Notes: generated by a model not told the origin, from the letters alone. A stretch of 64,000 nucleotides of DNA from VRUE01 sp963702175 (GCA_963702175.1 OY969721.1:868001-932000), one strand, 5' to 3'; shown: positions 25,028-35,445, numbered from the stretch's first letter. Numbers and translations: made by a program.

Positions 25028-25422
25028 TAAGCCAAGCCCTTTTCGAGGGCCTCGAGTATCGCCGCCACCTGCTCCTCGTCGCCCCTGGGGGCACCGAGGG
25101 AGGTGACTTCGTCTATGCGCCTGTCGTGCGCAGGGAGGTAGATCGTCTCGACGATCTCCTCTGCTTTCGCCGCCAGCTCGGCCCGCGATAGCGAGCCGAT
25201 ATCGGGATTGCGTTTCAGGTATGCGGCGAACTTCCTGTCAACTTCGTCCATGCGCCCTCGGCAAATTTTGCTGGCCTGTGCGACGAACTGGGTCTTCGAC
25301 AGCGAGCCGGTATCGACGTCGATCTCCGCGTCCGCACGGTCCCCGGATCCCTCTCCGCAGCCCGTGACCAGCAGAACAGCAAACATGCTCGTTATCGCGA
25401 GGACGCGTCGCATCTGCTCGGA

Positions 25423-25950
25423 TCAGGTCCTGCCGCACGTTTTCATGCCGTACGCACGGGCCAGTCTTATGGGTTCTCTGAACGGCTGGAAGTCGTAAGT
25501 TTCGGCGCCGACGAATGCCACCGGGTGCTGCCCGGCCTTCTCGAGAGCTACCACGATGGCCTCGAGAATCGCCTCAACTTCCTCCTTATCCTTGCTGGGA
25601 GCACCGAGCGAGCTGATTTCGTCGAGCTGTTTTTCCCAGTTCGGGATGTAGCTTCCTTCGAGGACTGCTTTAACCGCGTTCTCCTGCTGGGAGGGCGTCG
25701 TCAGTTCAGGGGCGCCTTGAAGGAGTTTCTCGATTTCGGCTTCGAATCTTTCTCTGCCTTTCCGGCAAATCTCGTCGGCTTTCTCGATGAACTGCGGTTT
25801 GGAGAGCGAGCCGGCCTCCACGACGATCTCGGTGTCCCCGTTCTTGGCGGAGCTGTCGTCGTCGCCACAGCCCGTGCCGAGCAGTGCCGCCGCCAAAATC
25901 GCTAGAAAAAGAAGCTTTGCGAGACTACTCAGAGAACTCCGCGTGGTCAT
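25423..25950 (-). CDS. Lipoprotein 2, copy A
   Basis: 175 residues with a lipoprotein signal (lipobox LGTGC), an Asp/Ser linker, then GSLSKPQFIEKADEICRKG, YIPNWEKQLDEISSLGAPS and a final TCGRT. It is a distant paralogue of lipoprotein 1: both share GSLSK-QF, two mature Cys and the SLGAP segment. It is therefore a helical secreted domain with a likely disulphide between the ends. It lies 9 bases upstream of lipoprotein 1 and is probably co-transcribed with it. Copy B is 36571-37095. Family function unknown. Confidence 0.82.
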   Translation of the reverse strand: MTTRSSLSSLAKLLFLAILAAALLGTGCGDDDSSAKNGDTEIVVEAGSLSKPQFIEKADEICRKGRERFEAEIEKLLQGAPELTTPSQQENAVKAVLEGSYIPNWEKQLDEISSLGAPSKDKEEVEAILEAIVVALEKAGQHPVAFVGAETYDFQPFREPIRLARAYGMKTCGRT

Positions 25951-26019
25951 GGCGCGGCAGCATAGCGACCGGCGAGCGACTTTGTCCAGTGATCAGGTTC
26001 TTTAGACCCATTCGCTCCC

Positions 26020-29000
26020 CTACCTCCCGCAAGCGCTCCGCAGAGCCGGCCTAAGCGTTAGCGCTCGCCCGTTATGCGCCTCGAAGCGGGCCGTAGCCTT
26101 GTTTGTCCTCGCGCAGAGGTCTGTCGAGTTGACCAGGAGCCCCTTCTTGCCGCCCTGCATGGTCAAGACGAACTTAGTTACGGGGGCATCGGGCACGGTG
26201 GAGAAGGTGCTTCTGATGCCCCCTCCTTTGACCGAGTCGATGCGGCCGATGACGTGCACCTCGACCGGCTGGTGAGCGGGGCCCCTGAGCCTTGCCACCA
26301 GGTCGGGCAGCGGGTTTGAGGAAGAGCGCAGGTAGACCGGCCCCCTCAGCGCCTCATCGAAGAGCGGCGTCTTGGCTTTGGCGTGGCCGTAGATCGATCG
26401 CTTCGGGCAGCGGTCCGCCGCAAACTGCACCCTGGTGCAGACCGTTCTGATGTGGCCCTGGTCAAGGAACTCCGACCTCGGCAGGGCGACCGTGGCGCCG
26501 GCGATGTTGGCGTCTCGCGCTCTGGCTTTGAGGATCGCGCGCAGCTTCGGGTGAGCGCCGCGCTTGGTGCCGCCGAAGAGACGGAAGGAGAGCTTGGGCT
26601 TGAAAGCGAGGGAGGCGCAGCCTGCGGCCTGGAAGCGCTGGGAGAGATCGGTGAGGCTGTCATCGGCGCTGGAGAAGAGGTCTCCCCCGGTCCCCCTCAC
26701 CAGGGCGGTGATCTGCTTCTCCGCGCAGGAGGTCGGGTTGAGGGTGAACTCAGGTCTGTCGATCCTCACCCGGATGTCCCTGATCCTGACCGGGATGCCC
26801 TGGTAGATCTGAGGGAAGGGATCTGTGTGGGCGGTGGCCTGGGCGCTCTCTGGATTTACCTGCAGAGCGCTTCTCACCGCGATCACGCCAAGGTCATAGG
26901 GGCCGACGAGGAGCGGGGTGATCGCGACCATCGAGAGGGGCGCTCCTTTGTAGGGGCCGGCGAGGTAGGCCTTGCCACCGACGAAGGTGAGAGGCGCCCC
27001 CACGCCTGAGCCGACGTTGGTGGTGCCGACGTAGGAGGAGGCCGGACAGGAGGGATCCGCCTGCTCCAAGGCTCCCTCGCCTGCACCTGTCCTCGCCCCG
27101 GCCTGGGCGATGCCCGCCTCGGGACAGCTGCCGACGCCGGCGAGCTTGGCCAGCAGGCCTTGGGGCAGGGTGAGAGAGAGCTGGGAGAGCTCTTGGTCTG
27201 CGTCTGTGCGGGTGAGCTCGAGGCTGAAGGGAGAGAACGCTCCGGCGAGGTTGCTTTCCGTGCCGGCCTCGAAGCGGGGGGCGAAGGGCCTTTCCGCCAG
27301 GCCGCTCACGCAGCCCTCGCCCACCGTGTAGGAGTCTTTGAGCGCGGTCGCCGTGCCGGGATCGTGCCAGGGGAAGAGGTGGGCGAGGATCGTCTTGGTG
27401 CCGCAGGTGGCGGGGTTGACCAGCGCCGCTCTGGGGCCGTCCTTGAGCGAGAGCTCCACCTCGGAGACCGGCACCTGGGGCAGGTCGTCGAAGGTGGTCG
27501 TGATCTGACCCGTGCTCGGATGCAAGTCGACGCGGCCCGCCAGCTTCACCCGTATGCCCCGCTCTTCGTCGTCGATCACGAGGTAGAGGGCGAGGAAGCT
27601 GTTGAAGGGGTTGTCGGACTGCTCGGCGAGGAAGATCGAGCCGTGCAGCGGTTCTGTCTCGGGCAGGAGCGGCGTGTGGATTGTCAGCTCGCCCTGCTTG
27701 GAGGCGTCGGGGCAGGCGATCGGGGCGTCGGTGCCGAGGCCGATCTGGGCCGGCGAGCAGCTCTGCAGTCCCTGCGCTGCCGAGGGGGAGACCGTCATCC
27801 CCTCGGGCAGGGTGACGATCGTCTTCTTGATCGGCGGCGTCGCGATCGCCTCCTCTTTGCCATTTTGGGCGTATAGGTCGTTGGCGTCCGAGACTTCGTC
27901 ATTGCGCTGCGGCAGCTGCAGGTTCACCTCCAGGCCGGTGGCGCCGTTTGCGGCGAGGGAGCTCGGCTGCAGCGACATTTCGGGTTCGAAGTCGAACCTG
28001 GAGTCATCGCAGCCCGTGACGTTGAGCGGGGCGGGGTACTCTTCGGGCGGACTGAACTGGCCGGGGTGGTTGTAGGAATCGATGCGGATGCGGGCGCCGC
28101 CGTTGTCAAAGCCGCAGTCCATCGGGTTCGTCAGCAGGGGGCGGATCGGGCCGGTGAAGGGGGCGCCAAGGGCAGGGTCGGCGCCCAGGGGGCCCGAGAA
28201 GTAGCGGAACTTGTCGTGCTCGGGGTCGCCCGGCACCCCCCAGACGGTGACTTCTGAGCCCCTCACTTGCACCACGTTGGCGATATGGGGCGCGAGCGTC
28301 TTGATCGCGTAGTTCTGTGCCGGGTCGAGCAACGGGTAGACGTGGGCCTGGATCAGCCCGCTCGCGTTGAAGCCGAAGTCCGCCGGCACACCCTTGGGGG
28401 GTTTGAGGTTGTAGATCGGTGCGCGGTTGATGTAGCCGGGGTTGAGGTTGCCCATGCCAAAGTTGCGCGTGCCGTCGGTGATCGCGCCGCTCAGGTAGCC
28501 CACCTGTGTCTCCGGCGGACAGGCGGTCGAGCCGCTCACGGCGCCGAGTTCGGCAAAGACAGCCGGGTCGCACTTGGGGATCGCCTCGGGGTTGCCGAGG
28601 AGCCCCCGCGGCAGCGTCACCTCGACCGTGCGCAGCTGGCCGTTGGAGGTGACGTAGCGGCTGTTATCGGGAGGCTCGTTGACGCCTGTTTTCGCGGTGA
28701 CGTCGAAGGCGGTACGCAGCTCGAAGGGATGGGCGGAGGCCTGGCGGACCGGTTCGCCGAAGGGGAAGGCTTCGTCGAAGGCATCGAAGAGGAAGCTGCC
28801 CGCCACCAGGCCGAAGCTCGAGGGCGTTTTGCTGAACGGCACCTGATCTTCATCGCTTACCGGCGCCGGCGCGCCGCCGCCTGAGACCGTGACGGTGTTG
28901 GTCGCCTCCGCCGGTGGGGTTTTGCTCACCGCGACGTCGATGAAAAGCGGCTGCAGAAAGCCGTTGGGGAAGGGGTAGGGAGTGCCGGAGCCAAGGCCAG

Positions 29001-29367
29001 GCGGCGGGGCCTCTTCGGCCAGCATCGAGGCTGGCATAGTGCAGGTCACGCTCGTCGCTTTGAGGCCGGTGCAGAGCCCCGAGAGCCCTCCCGACCAGTG
29101 GATCGCGGTAGCGGTGGCGCCGCTGGGCAGTTTCTCGACGATCGTCAGGTCTTCGGCCCCGACTTCGTCGCCGATGTTGCGCACCTGGATCACGAACTGG
29201 CCCTCGGCGGTGAGCAGGTTGCCGTCTCCCGGCGTCAGGTTGGTATCGCCCCAACTCGCCTTGACCTGGTAGAGGGGGGCGGCCGCGGCCTGCGCCGAGC
29301 CGCCGAGGAGGATCGCGGCGAGCAGGGCCGCCAGGCCGATCAGCGCCTTTGCACTTGGGCGGCTCAC
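26020..29367 (-). CDS. Giant secreted DUF11-like protein, copy B
   Basis: 1115 residues whose translation matches copy A (13962-17309) throughout. I found only two base differences, near 26350, both silent. Same GTG start overlapping the upstream stop, same signal peptide and C-terminal GGKKGLLVNSTDLC module. Because the gene upstream is frameshifted here, translation coupling through the GTGA overlap may be weakened. Near-identity over the full length contrasts with the diverged remainder of the duplication and suggests recent homogenisation. Confidence 0.85.
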   Translation of the reverse strand: MSRPSAKALIGLAALLAAILLGGSAQAAAAPLYQVKASWGDTNLTPGDGNLLTAEGQFVIQVRNIGDEVGAEDLTIVEKLPSGATATAIHWSGGLSGLCTGLKATSVTCTMPASMLAEEAPPPGLGSGTPYPFPNGFLQPLFIDVAVSKTPPAEATNTVTVSGGGAPAPVSDEDQVPFSKTPSSFGLVAGSFLFDAFDEAFPFGEPVRQASAHPFELRTAFDVTAKTGVNEPPDNSRYVTSNGQLRTVEVTLPRGLLGNPEAIPKCDPAVFAELGAVSGSTACPPETQVGYLSGAITDGTRNFGMGNLNPGYINRAPIYNLKPPKGVPADFGFNASGLIQAHVYPLLDPAQNYAIKTLAPHIANVVQVRGSEVTVWGVPGDPEHDKFRYFSGPLGADPALGAPFTGPIRPLLTNPMDCGFDNGGARIRIDSYNHPGQFSPPEEYPAPLNVTGCDDSRFDFEPEMSLQPSSLAANGATGLEVNLQLPQRNDEVSDANDLYAQNGKEEAIATPPIKKTIVTLPEGMTVSPSAAQGLQSCSPAQIGLGTDAPIACPDASKQGELTIHTPLLPETEPLHGSIFLAEQSDNPFNSFLALYLVIDDEERGIRVKLAGRVDLHPSTGQITTTFDDLPQVPVSEVELSLKDGPRAALVNPATCGTKTILAHLFPWHDPGTATALKDSYTVGEGCVSGLAERPFAPRFEAGTESNLAGAFSPFSLELTRTDADQELSQLSLTLPQGLLAKLAGVGSCPEAGIAQAGARTGAGEGALEQADPSCPASSYVGTTNVGSGVGAPLTFVGGKAYLAGPYKGAPLSMVAITPLLVGPYDLGVIAVRSALQVNPESAQATAHTDPFPQIYQGIPVRIRDIRVRIDRPEFTLNPTSCAEKQITALVRGTGGDLFSSADDSLTDLSQRFQAAGCASLAFKPKLSFRLFGGTKRGAHPKLRAILKARARDANIAGATVALPRSEFLDQGHIRTVCTRVQFAADRCPKRSIYGHAKAKTPLFDEALRGPVYLRSSSNPLPDLVARLRGPAHQPVEVHVIGRIDSVKGGGIRSTFSTVPDAPVTKFVLTMQGGKKGLLVNSTDLCARTNKATARFEAHNGRALTLRPALRSACGR

Positions 29368-32300
29368 CGGGCCCTCCCTCGCCTGGCCTGCCCGGCTCGC
29401 CTTCTGTGCTTGCGCAGGCAGCGGCGCTTTGCCTTGCCGCGCTTCTTCGCGCAGGGGCGCTTCTTGACCGCTCCGAGGTTGCCGGGGCCGCTGTGGGTGG
29501 CGCTGTTGCGGACCTCGTGAGGCGGGGGTGCCTGCAAGGGCCGCTGGCAGCCGTCCCCTTTGCATGTCTCAGGCGGGCCAGGCGGCGGCATGAAACCGCC
29601 GCCAATCCTCGCGTCATAGATGTTGAGCACGCCGTCGCGCTCGAAGCCGGTCAGCCGCCCTCCCGGCGGGACGAGGCCGAAGATGAGATCGCTGCCGTCC
29701 GCGTCGAGCGCCATCACCTGCGGTGCGGACTGGGCGCGCTGGAACTCGCTCACCCCGTCCGAGACAAGGCTGCGATGCCCGTTTCGCCACTCATAGACGT
29801 CGGTATCCTGATTGACGTCTGCCTCGAGCAGTGCCTGCGCGCTGACAAAGCCGACCGTCGTGCCGTCGCCCGAGAGCCGATAGGAAAATCTACCGCCTCG
29901 CCCCGGAGAGCCGACGCTGTGGGCAGTGGGGGCGCCGTGGCGGCAGGAGAGGCACTCGAGGCTGCCGTCGCGATCGTCGTAGCGGTAGAGCTCGCTGCAA
30001 GGCCCGAGTTTCCCTTTGACCGATTCTTCAGGCTGGACGCACTGCGCCGCCAGCGGGTCGGCGGTCATGCTGAGCCCTGCCCGCGCCTTGAACAACAGCA
30101 CGTTGCCGTCGACCGATAGCCCTGGACGTTGCGGTCCTTCCAGCATGTCTTCGCCGCTATCGGCGCTCGCCGCCAGCGCGATCTCGCCCTCGCTCAGCAC
30201 ATAGATGTTCATGTTGCCCTGCGTTCCTTCGCCCTCCAATCTCTCTTTCGACTGGAAATAGAGGTGGGAGAAGTCCTCTGAGACCAAGAACCGCGGCTAC
30301 TCCGCCGGCGGGGGCACCGGCCAGGTTGGCATCGGCGAGGACGCAGGTGAGGCAACTCGACTCACCCGCTTCCTCCTCCCAGCGGTAGACGTCGCGCTCG
30401 GGGCCACTGAGGTCTCCATCCGTGTCCTCGGGGTCGAGGTCGCTGAGGGTGAGGAAGTAGGCGCTGCGCCCGTCGGGGGTGGCGCGGATGAACTCGGGGG
30501 ACTCCCCGAGCGCTCCGGCGTCGATCTCGACGGTTGTGCCGGCTTCGGTTGTGCCGGCTTCGCGGTCTCGCACCCAGAGGCGGTAGAGCCCGCCGCAATC
30601 GCCGTTGGCGGGCGCGCGGAAGTAGACCCGCGAGGCATCGCTGGCGGCGGCCCAGCGGTAGCCGGGCTGATGCATGGCCCCCAGGACGAAGCTCTCCCCC
30701 CCGAAGGCATCGAGGCCGCATGCGGAGGGCAAATCATTGGGCATCAGGCTGACCACCTCGGCCCCCACCGCCGGCGGGCCGACGCGGGCAGCGCCGATGT
30801 CCTCTAGCTGTTTCGTTTTACCGTCGAGGAAGAGGACGTGCTCGCCATCCTCGCTCACCTCGATCGATTCCTCGTAGATGTTGTTCGGCGGGTCTGCTTC
30901 ATAGGACTTGAGGACGTCCTGCCCGCCTTCGCGCACCCGCACCATCGTCGGGGCAGCCGGGCTGGCCAGGCCGGTTGAGAGGCCCACGGCAAAGACGAAC
31001 GCCCTGAAGTCGGGGGTCACCGCGCCGAGGCGGTAGCGCAGTTCGCCCCCGCCGACCTGCTCCTCGACTGGCGGGTTGACGCTCTCCGACCTCCAGCCGC
31101 CGGGGCCCCTCTCGGCGAGAAACTGCGGTTCGGTGCCGTTCGGCCCCTCCGGCGCCCCCGCCGGTACCGACCACAGCACTTTCTCGCCGTCGGCTGAGAT
31201 CACCGGCGAGCTGCCGAACGGTCCTGCGACGAAGGGGCTCTGGTTGCCCTTGTCGGGGTTGTTCACCAGCTCGACAGCACGACAGCTGCCGAGGTATTCG
31301 GTCTGCTGGGCGGCGCGAACGTCTGCGTTGGGACAACCGGGTAGCGATTCGGCCGCTTGCACTTCGGCGCTGGTGCGGGTGGTGAAGGTCCTCACCGTGC
31401 CCAGGGAGGGAGCCTGACCGGCTTCGTTCTCGGCCTGGAAGCGGTAGTGGTACTCGGTGTCCGGCATAAGGCCGGTGAGCTCCTCGGCGACGAGGATCGG
31501 CTCGCGGGCATCGGCCGTCGATGTGCGGATCGGCAGCGGGGTCCAGGTGGCGCCGTCCTCGCTCAGCTCGAAGCGGTAGCTGAGGTCTGTCTCGCCGTTG
31601 GGGTTGACGCGGGCGTTGATGCGGGCGCTGGTGTCGGTGCGCGGTGCGGCGAAGGCGGCAGCAGCTTCGCTGGGAGGTATTGCCAGGGTGGTGAAGGTCA
31701 AATCTTCCTTGCCGCTGCCGCCGGGGTTGGTGGCGATCACCCGCACGCAATATGTCTGCGCCGCCAGCAGGCCGCTGAGGTCGGCTTCGATTTCGACGCT
31801 GCCCGGTTCTTCGGGCGGAATCGTTCCTTCTTTCACGACTTGGAACTGGCCCTCGCTAAGCGCTTCGCACTCCGCTTGGGAGGCAGCAGTCTGGGCGCTC
31901 GCCAAGACTTTCCAGGTGACTTCCTCTTCCTCAGGGTCGACATCGCACTCGAGGTGGGCCGCTTCGGTGCTGAGGGCTGAGGTTGCGCAGTCCTCGACAA
32001 CCGGGGGGGGCGGCACCAGCGTCGTGAAGGTGTCGGCGCCTGAGTAGGCGTCGAGGTCGTTTTCGGTGTTGGTGGCGACCAGGCGGACCTGGTAGGTGGT
32101 ATTCGATCTGAGCGCTTTCCCTTTGTATTCGGTGATCGTGAAGGAGACGGGATGGGGGCTGCTGTCGCTCGGTTCGATGCTCTGCCGTGGTGAGGACTCG
32201 GCTGCCCCCCAGCTCGCCCCGGTTCCAGGCTTCCATTCGAAGTGGTAGCTGTTGGGCAGGCCCAACGGATTGATCGTCCCTTTTGCCGTCGCGGTGTGGA

Positions 32301-33414
32301 GGCCGACAGGTTCGGTCTCCTCGCTCGTCACGTCAGGGACGGTGCCGCTTGTGAGCGGGCCGAAGACCTTGACCGTATCGGAGGCGAGGTCTGAGATATA
32401 GACCCAGTCCAGCGTGGGGTTATAGGCGATCCCGCGGGCGGTGCCGATCAGGTCGCGGCCGAAGGGGCTGCCCGCTACCTGTATTCCAGGGCATAGCGGT
32501 TCCACGCAGGGTTTGTACTCTTCGAAGCTTTCTCCGTCGCTCATCATTATGTGGCCGGCCAACTGAGACTGGTCGATCGTCACGTCGAAGCGGTAGCCCG
32601 CGCTGAAGCTCGAGTGGTATTTGCCTTCGACGTACTTGTCGACACCGGAGGGAAGTTCTGGAGCAAGGCCAGCGTAGAGGTTTTTGCCGCTCAGATCGAT
32701 CGCTAGGCGACAGGGCCTTTTGGTGGAGTTGGTCATCGCGATCGAGCCGATCTGGGCGGGGGGGCTGCCGTGGTTATCGAACTCGAGTGCTTCAAATCGT
32801 GCTTCTCCGCTGCCCGCGCCGTTCCCTACCCATAGATGCCCTTCGGCATCCACCGCGATGCCACATGGGCGGGCGGTGGCTCTCGGCAGCGTCCAGAGGT
32901 GTGCGCCGTCCGGGGCAAATGCATGAATGGGGCCTTCTTGTTCGCTCAGGTAGAGCCTTCCCTGTTCGCCTTCCCCTAACCCCCCGGCGCCCCCGGAGTT
33001 GTCCACTGCTACATCCGCGGTATACGTTACTTCCGCGAAGTCCCCTGCGACGCCGAAAGCTTCGCCCGGCACGTCTTTACCGTCGAGGCAGGATTTTCCC
33101 GCCGAGCTCCCGGCCGTGAAGTTCTGCGCTTCCCCTTCGGCGTTGAACTTGCAGACCACCCGCTGGGCATCGAATAGCCCCGGACCTTTCCCGCTTCCGG
33201 CCATGTTGTTGACATAGACCGCCCCCGTCGCTTCGTCGAGGGCAATCGCAGAGGGGGCCGAGAGAGGGCCTATTGAACTATCAGCTCCGTCGAACGCAAA
33301 GAGCAACGGGCGATCGTTGGTGACCGTCCCAGCAAGCGCGGAGGGGACAAGGAGAAACGCCGCCAGCGCCACCAGCGCCATGCAAATGGCTGCAATACGC
33401 CTCCCCCTCCTCAA
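29364..33414 (-). pseudogene. Giant propeller/FN3-like protein, copy B, frameshifted
   Basis: Homologous to 17306-21355. TTG 33414 has GGAGGAG seven bases upstream. The N-terminal third differs from copy A (for example ALVALAAFLLVPSALAG in the signal, AGDFAEVTYTADVAV), then becomes identical after SGVDKYVEGKYHSS. One extra A at 30289-30290 (CAAGAACC against CAAGACC in copy A) shifts the frame after about 1041 residues; the shifted frame then stops at 30157. About 265 residues of the last propeller blades and the basic tail are cut off. It could be a true lesion or a base-calling error. Confidence 0.85.
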
Positions 33415-33465
33415 AGAACAGACTCCTCCGTGATTCAAATGACCCCCTGTTGACCGTCGCGCTGC

Positions 33466-33494
33466 ACGTTAGTAAAAGCTCAGATACTTGTCAA
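33466..33494 (-). promoter_or_regulatory. Promoter of the giant-protein operon, copy B
   Basis: TTGACA (33494-33489), 17-base spacer, TAACGT (33471-33466) on the minus strand; same as 21405-21433. Confidence 0.65.
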
Positions 33495-33527
33495 GATACG
33501 CCTGATTCTCATCACCCCCTGGAAAGC

Positions 33528-33559
33528 AGGAGGGCCGCACCGTCCGGTGCGGCCCTCCT
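33528..33559 (-). terminator. Hairpin after small secreted gene 1, copy B
   Basis: A 14-bp perfect stem (AGGAGGGCCGCACC with its complement) closes a GTCC tetraloop, 32 bases downstream of the stop at 33591. Confidence 0.75.
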
Positions 33560-33590
33560 GACGATCGACTTTCGCCGATCGAGTTAATGC

Positions 33591-34244
33591 TTACGGTAGT
33601 AACGCCGCGTACACCGGTACTAAGTCGCCGGGTAAATCGGTCCGCAGTAAGTAGCGAGCGTGCCATTCCGATTTCTCTGGGCAGAAAGCGGAATGATTAC
33701 TCCTTAACAGCGGCACTAAGAATTTGAGCACGTCTCCTGTTGCACCCGACTCAATTTCGCCAAGGTCCGCTAAATGACTTGTGACCTCGTATAAGCAGTT
33801 GATACCGAAAGTGCAATTTTCAAGTAAGCCGCCCGGTAATAAAGTCGAGCTGGGATGCGGTTGAGCATACGGAGTTAACGTAGACGCTTGCACCTCCAGG
33901 TGGAAGGGTGCAGAATGCGCTTTCGCTTTGCTGCAGGCACCTTCGCAGGCGGTGAAAGTCAGCGTTTCGAGTAAGCCTAAGACCGGTTGATGATTTCCGG
34001 TCGCGACGATTTTACCTAAGCCCTGAGAGCTACATTTCACGTTGCCGATGGAGGATAAGAGTTCCGCCTTCCCGATCGATTCTGCCTCGATGAGCTCGTT
34101 GACAACTAGGGGCGCAGGACATGTGCCGGCATGTCCAACGTTTTCACGACACAGCGAGTCGGCCGAAGCGGAGCCCGCGCCGATGAATGCCATTGAGGCC
34201 AGTGCCGCGATGGCGGCAAGGCCAAGTATCTTTGCGTATCGCAT
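33591..34244 (-). CDS. Small secreted Cys-rich protein, family member 1, copy B
   Basis: 217 residues, same signal peptide as copy A and the same eight-Cys layout (SLCRENVGHAGTC, KCSSQGLGK, CEGACSKAKAHSAPFHLE, FGINCLYEV, SAFC). It differs from copy A mainly around residues 34-52 (PAPLVVNELIEAESIG) and 122-128 (ASTLTPYAQP), so the two have been evolving separately. Like its paralogues it is rich in TTA leucine codons. Own promoter 34350-34378 and hairpin 33528-33559. Function unknown. Confidence 0.85.
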   Translation of the reverse strand: MRYAKILGLAAIAALASMAFIGAGSASADSLCRENVGHAGTCPAPLVVNELIEAESIGKAELLSSIGNVKCSSQGLGKIVATGNHQPVLGLLETLTFTACEGACSKAKAHSAPFHLEVQASTLTPYAQPHPSSTLLPGGLLENCTFGINCLYEVTSHLADLGEIESGATGDVLKFLVPLLRSNHSAFCPEKSEWHARYLLRTDLPGDLVPVYAALLP

Positions 34245-34349
34245 TTACTTCTCCTTTTTCTCCCGCAGGTTGGCTGCGGGAGTCGATTACTGGTTGAACA
34301 CAACTGCGCTGGAGCGGCTCCTTGCTGGAAGCCGTCGCGCGCGGGAGTA

Positions 34350-34378
34350 GCAATACCATCCAGCGCTTTACTAGTCAA
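34350..34378 (-). promoter_or_regulatory. Promoter of small secreted gene 1, copy B
   Basis: TTGACT (34378-34373), 17-base spacer, TATTGC (34355-34350) on the minus strand, identical in layout to 22296-22324. Confidence 0.65.
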
Positions 34379-34502
34379 GAGATTTTTAGGATTCGCCATG
34401 GTCGTAGCTGCCGGTCTCGGCGGAGGGATAGCAAGAAACACCCTCGTCGCCACTGGCGCCACGGCAGCCAGCCGCCTGCGCCTCATCACAAAGGGAGTGG
34501 GT

Positions 34503-34527
34503 GGGCCGCACCCCGTCGCTGCGGCCC
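34503..34527 (-). terminator. Hairpin after small secreted gene 2, copy B
   Basis: GGGCCGCA and TGCGGCCC pair perfectly around a 9-base loop, 44 bases past the stop at 34571. Weaker stem than the member-1 hairpins. Confidence 0.5.
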
Positions 34528-34570
34528 TCTTCCCTATGGACGAATCGCCTTTTCGCTGACCGATTGATGC

Positions 34571-35233
34571 TTACGGCAGTAATGCCAGATACACCGGTAC
34601 TAAGTCGCCGGGTAAATCGGTCCGCACTAAGTAACGCGCGTGCCATTCCGCTTTCTCAGAGCAGAAGGCGGAATGCCCGCTCCTTAACAGCGGCACTAAG
34701 AATTTGAGCACGTCTCCTGTTGCACCCGACTCAATTTCGCCAAGGTCCGCTAAATGACTCAGGACCTGGTATAAGCAGTTAATACCGAAAGGAGCGCAAT
34801 TTTCTAATAAGACTCCTGGTAATAACTGTGAGTTGGGATGCGGTTGAGCATACACATTTAACCCATTCGCTTGCTTCTCCAGATGGAAGGGCGCCGAATG
34901 CGCTTTGAAAGCGTTACAGGCGCCTTCGCAAGCGGTGAAATTAAGCGTTTCGAGTAAGTCTAAGACCGGTTGATGATTTCCGGTCGCGACGATTTTGCCT
35001 AAGCCAAACGAATTGCATTTCACGTTGCCGATAGAGGATAATAATTCCACCTTCCCAATCGATTCTAGGTGGATGAGCTCTCCCACAGGCAGGCGACTAC
35101 CCGCAGGGCATTCATTGGTATGTCCGACGTTGACACGACATAACGTGTCAGCCGACGCAGAGCTCGCGCCGATGAATGCCATTGAGACCATTGCCGCGAT
35201 GGCGGCAAGGCCAAGGATCTTCGCGTATCTCAT
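34571..35233 (-). CDS. Small secreted Cys-rich protein, family member 2, copy B
   Basis: 220 residues from ATG 35233, with AGGAGAAG upstream. Nearly the same as copy A of member 2 (22513-23175), differing at scattered positions and in the last residues (VYLALLP instead of VYVTLKP). Same signal, same Cys pattern, TTA-rich leucine codons, own promoter at 35337-35365. Its C-terminus is now closer to member 1 and member 3 endings, which may reflect exchange between paralogues. Confidence 0.85.
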   Translation of the reverse strand: MRYAKILGLAAIAAMVSMAFIGASSASADTLCRVNVGHTNECPAGSRLPVGELIHLESIGKVELLSSIGNVKCNSFGLGKIVATGNHQPVLDLLETLNFTACEGACNAFKAHSAPFHLEKQANGLNVYAQPHPNSQLLPGVLLENCAPFGINCLYQVLSHLADLGEIESGATGDVLKFLVPLLRSGHSAFCSEKAEWHARYLVRTDLPGDLVPVYLALLP

Positions 35234-35336
35234 TGACTTCTCCTTTTCTCCTGACGGGTTGATCGTGGAGTCGAATACAGCTCCACACCACTGCGTCGGA
35301 GCGATCTCCCTGGCCGGAAAGCCGCCGCGCGGGGTA

Positions 35337-35365
35337 GCCATACCATCCAACCCTTCATTAGTCAA
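35337..35365 (-). promoter_or_regulatory. Promoter of small secreted gene 2, copy B
   Basis: TTGACT (35365-35360), 17-base spacer, TATGGC (35342-35337) on the minus strand, same as 23280-23308. Confidence 0.65.
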
Positions 35366-35445
35366 GAAATCCTGATATTACAACTTTGGCCGCAATGCGC
35401 TTCCTCTCCTCCTAACGATCGCGTTTCTCGCTGACCGATTGATGC

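Larger units (their letters stand above)
23980..25413 (-). pseudogene. Lipoprotein gene 1, copy A, interrupted by the 930-bp IS
   Basis: The 5' part (25413 to 25028) encodes a lipoprotein signal with lipobox VTGC, then DVDTGSLSKTQFVAQASKIC, as far as ALEKGLA, where a stop codon arises at the IS edge. The 3' part resumes beyond the IS at 24097 as EDPLKFVQALSLKYRPFAQA and ends VALCGRG at 23980. Copy B (36061-36561) is uninterrupted and shows the original 166-residue reading. The protein made from copy A would lack its last 40 or so residues, including the C-terminal Cys. Confidence 0.9.
13958..26006. repeat. Tandem duplication, copy A (about 12.05 kb including a 930-bp IS)
   Basis: Copy A runs from TCCCCTACCTCCCGC at 13958 to TTCTTTAGA ending at 26006. 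Copy B begins with the same bases at 26016 and ends with the same bases at 37151. Both contain the same seven genes in the same order on the minus strand. Bases 13958-20595 match copy B almost perfectly; beyond that the copies differ at many sites. Nine bases separate the copies. Confidence 0.93.
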
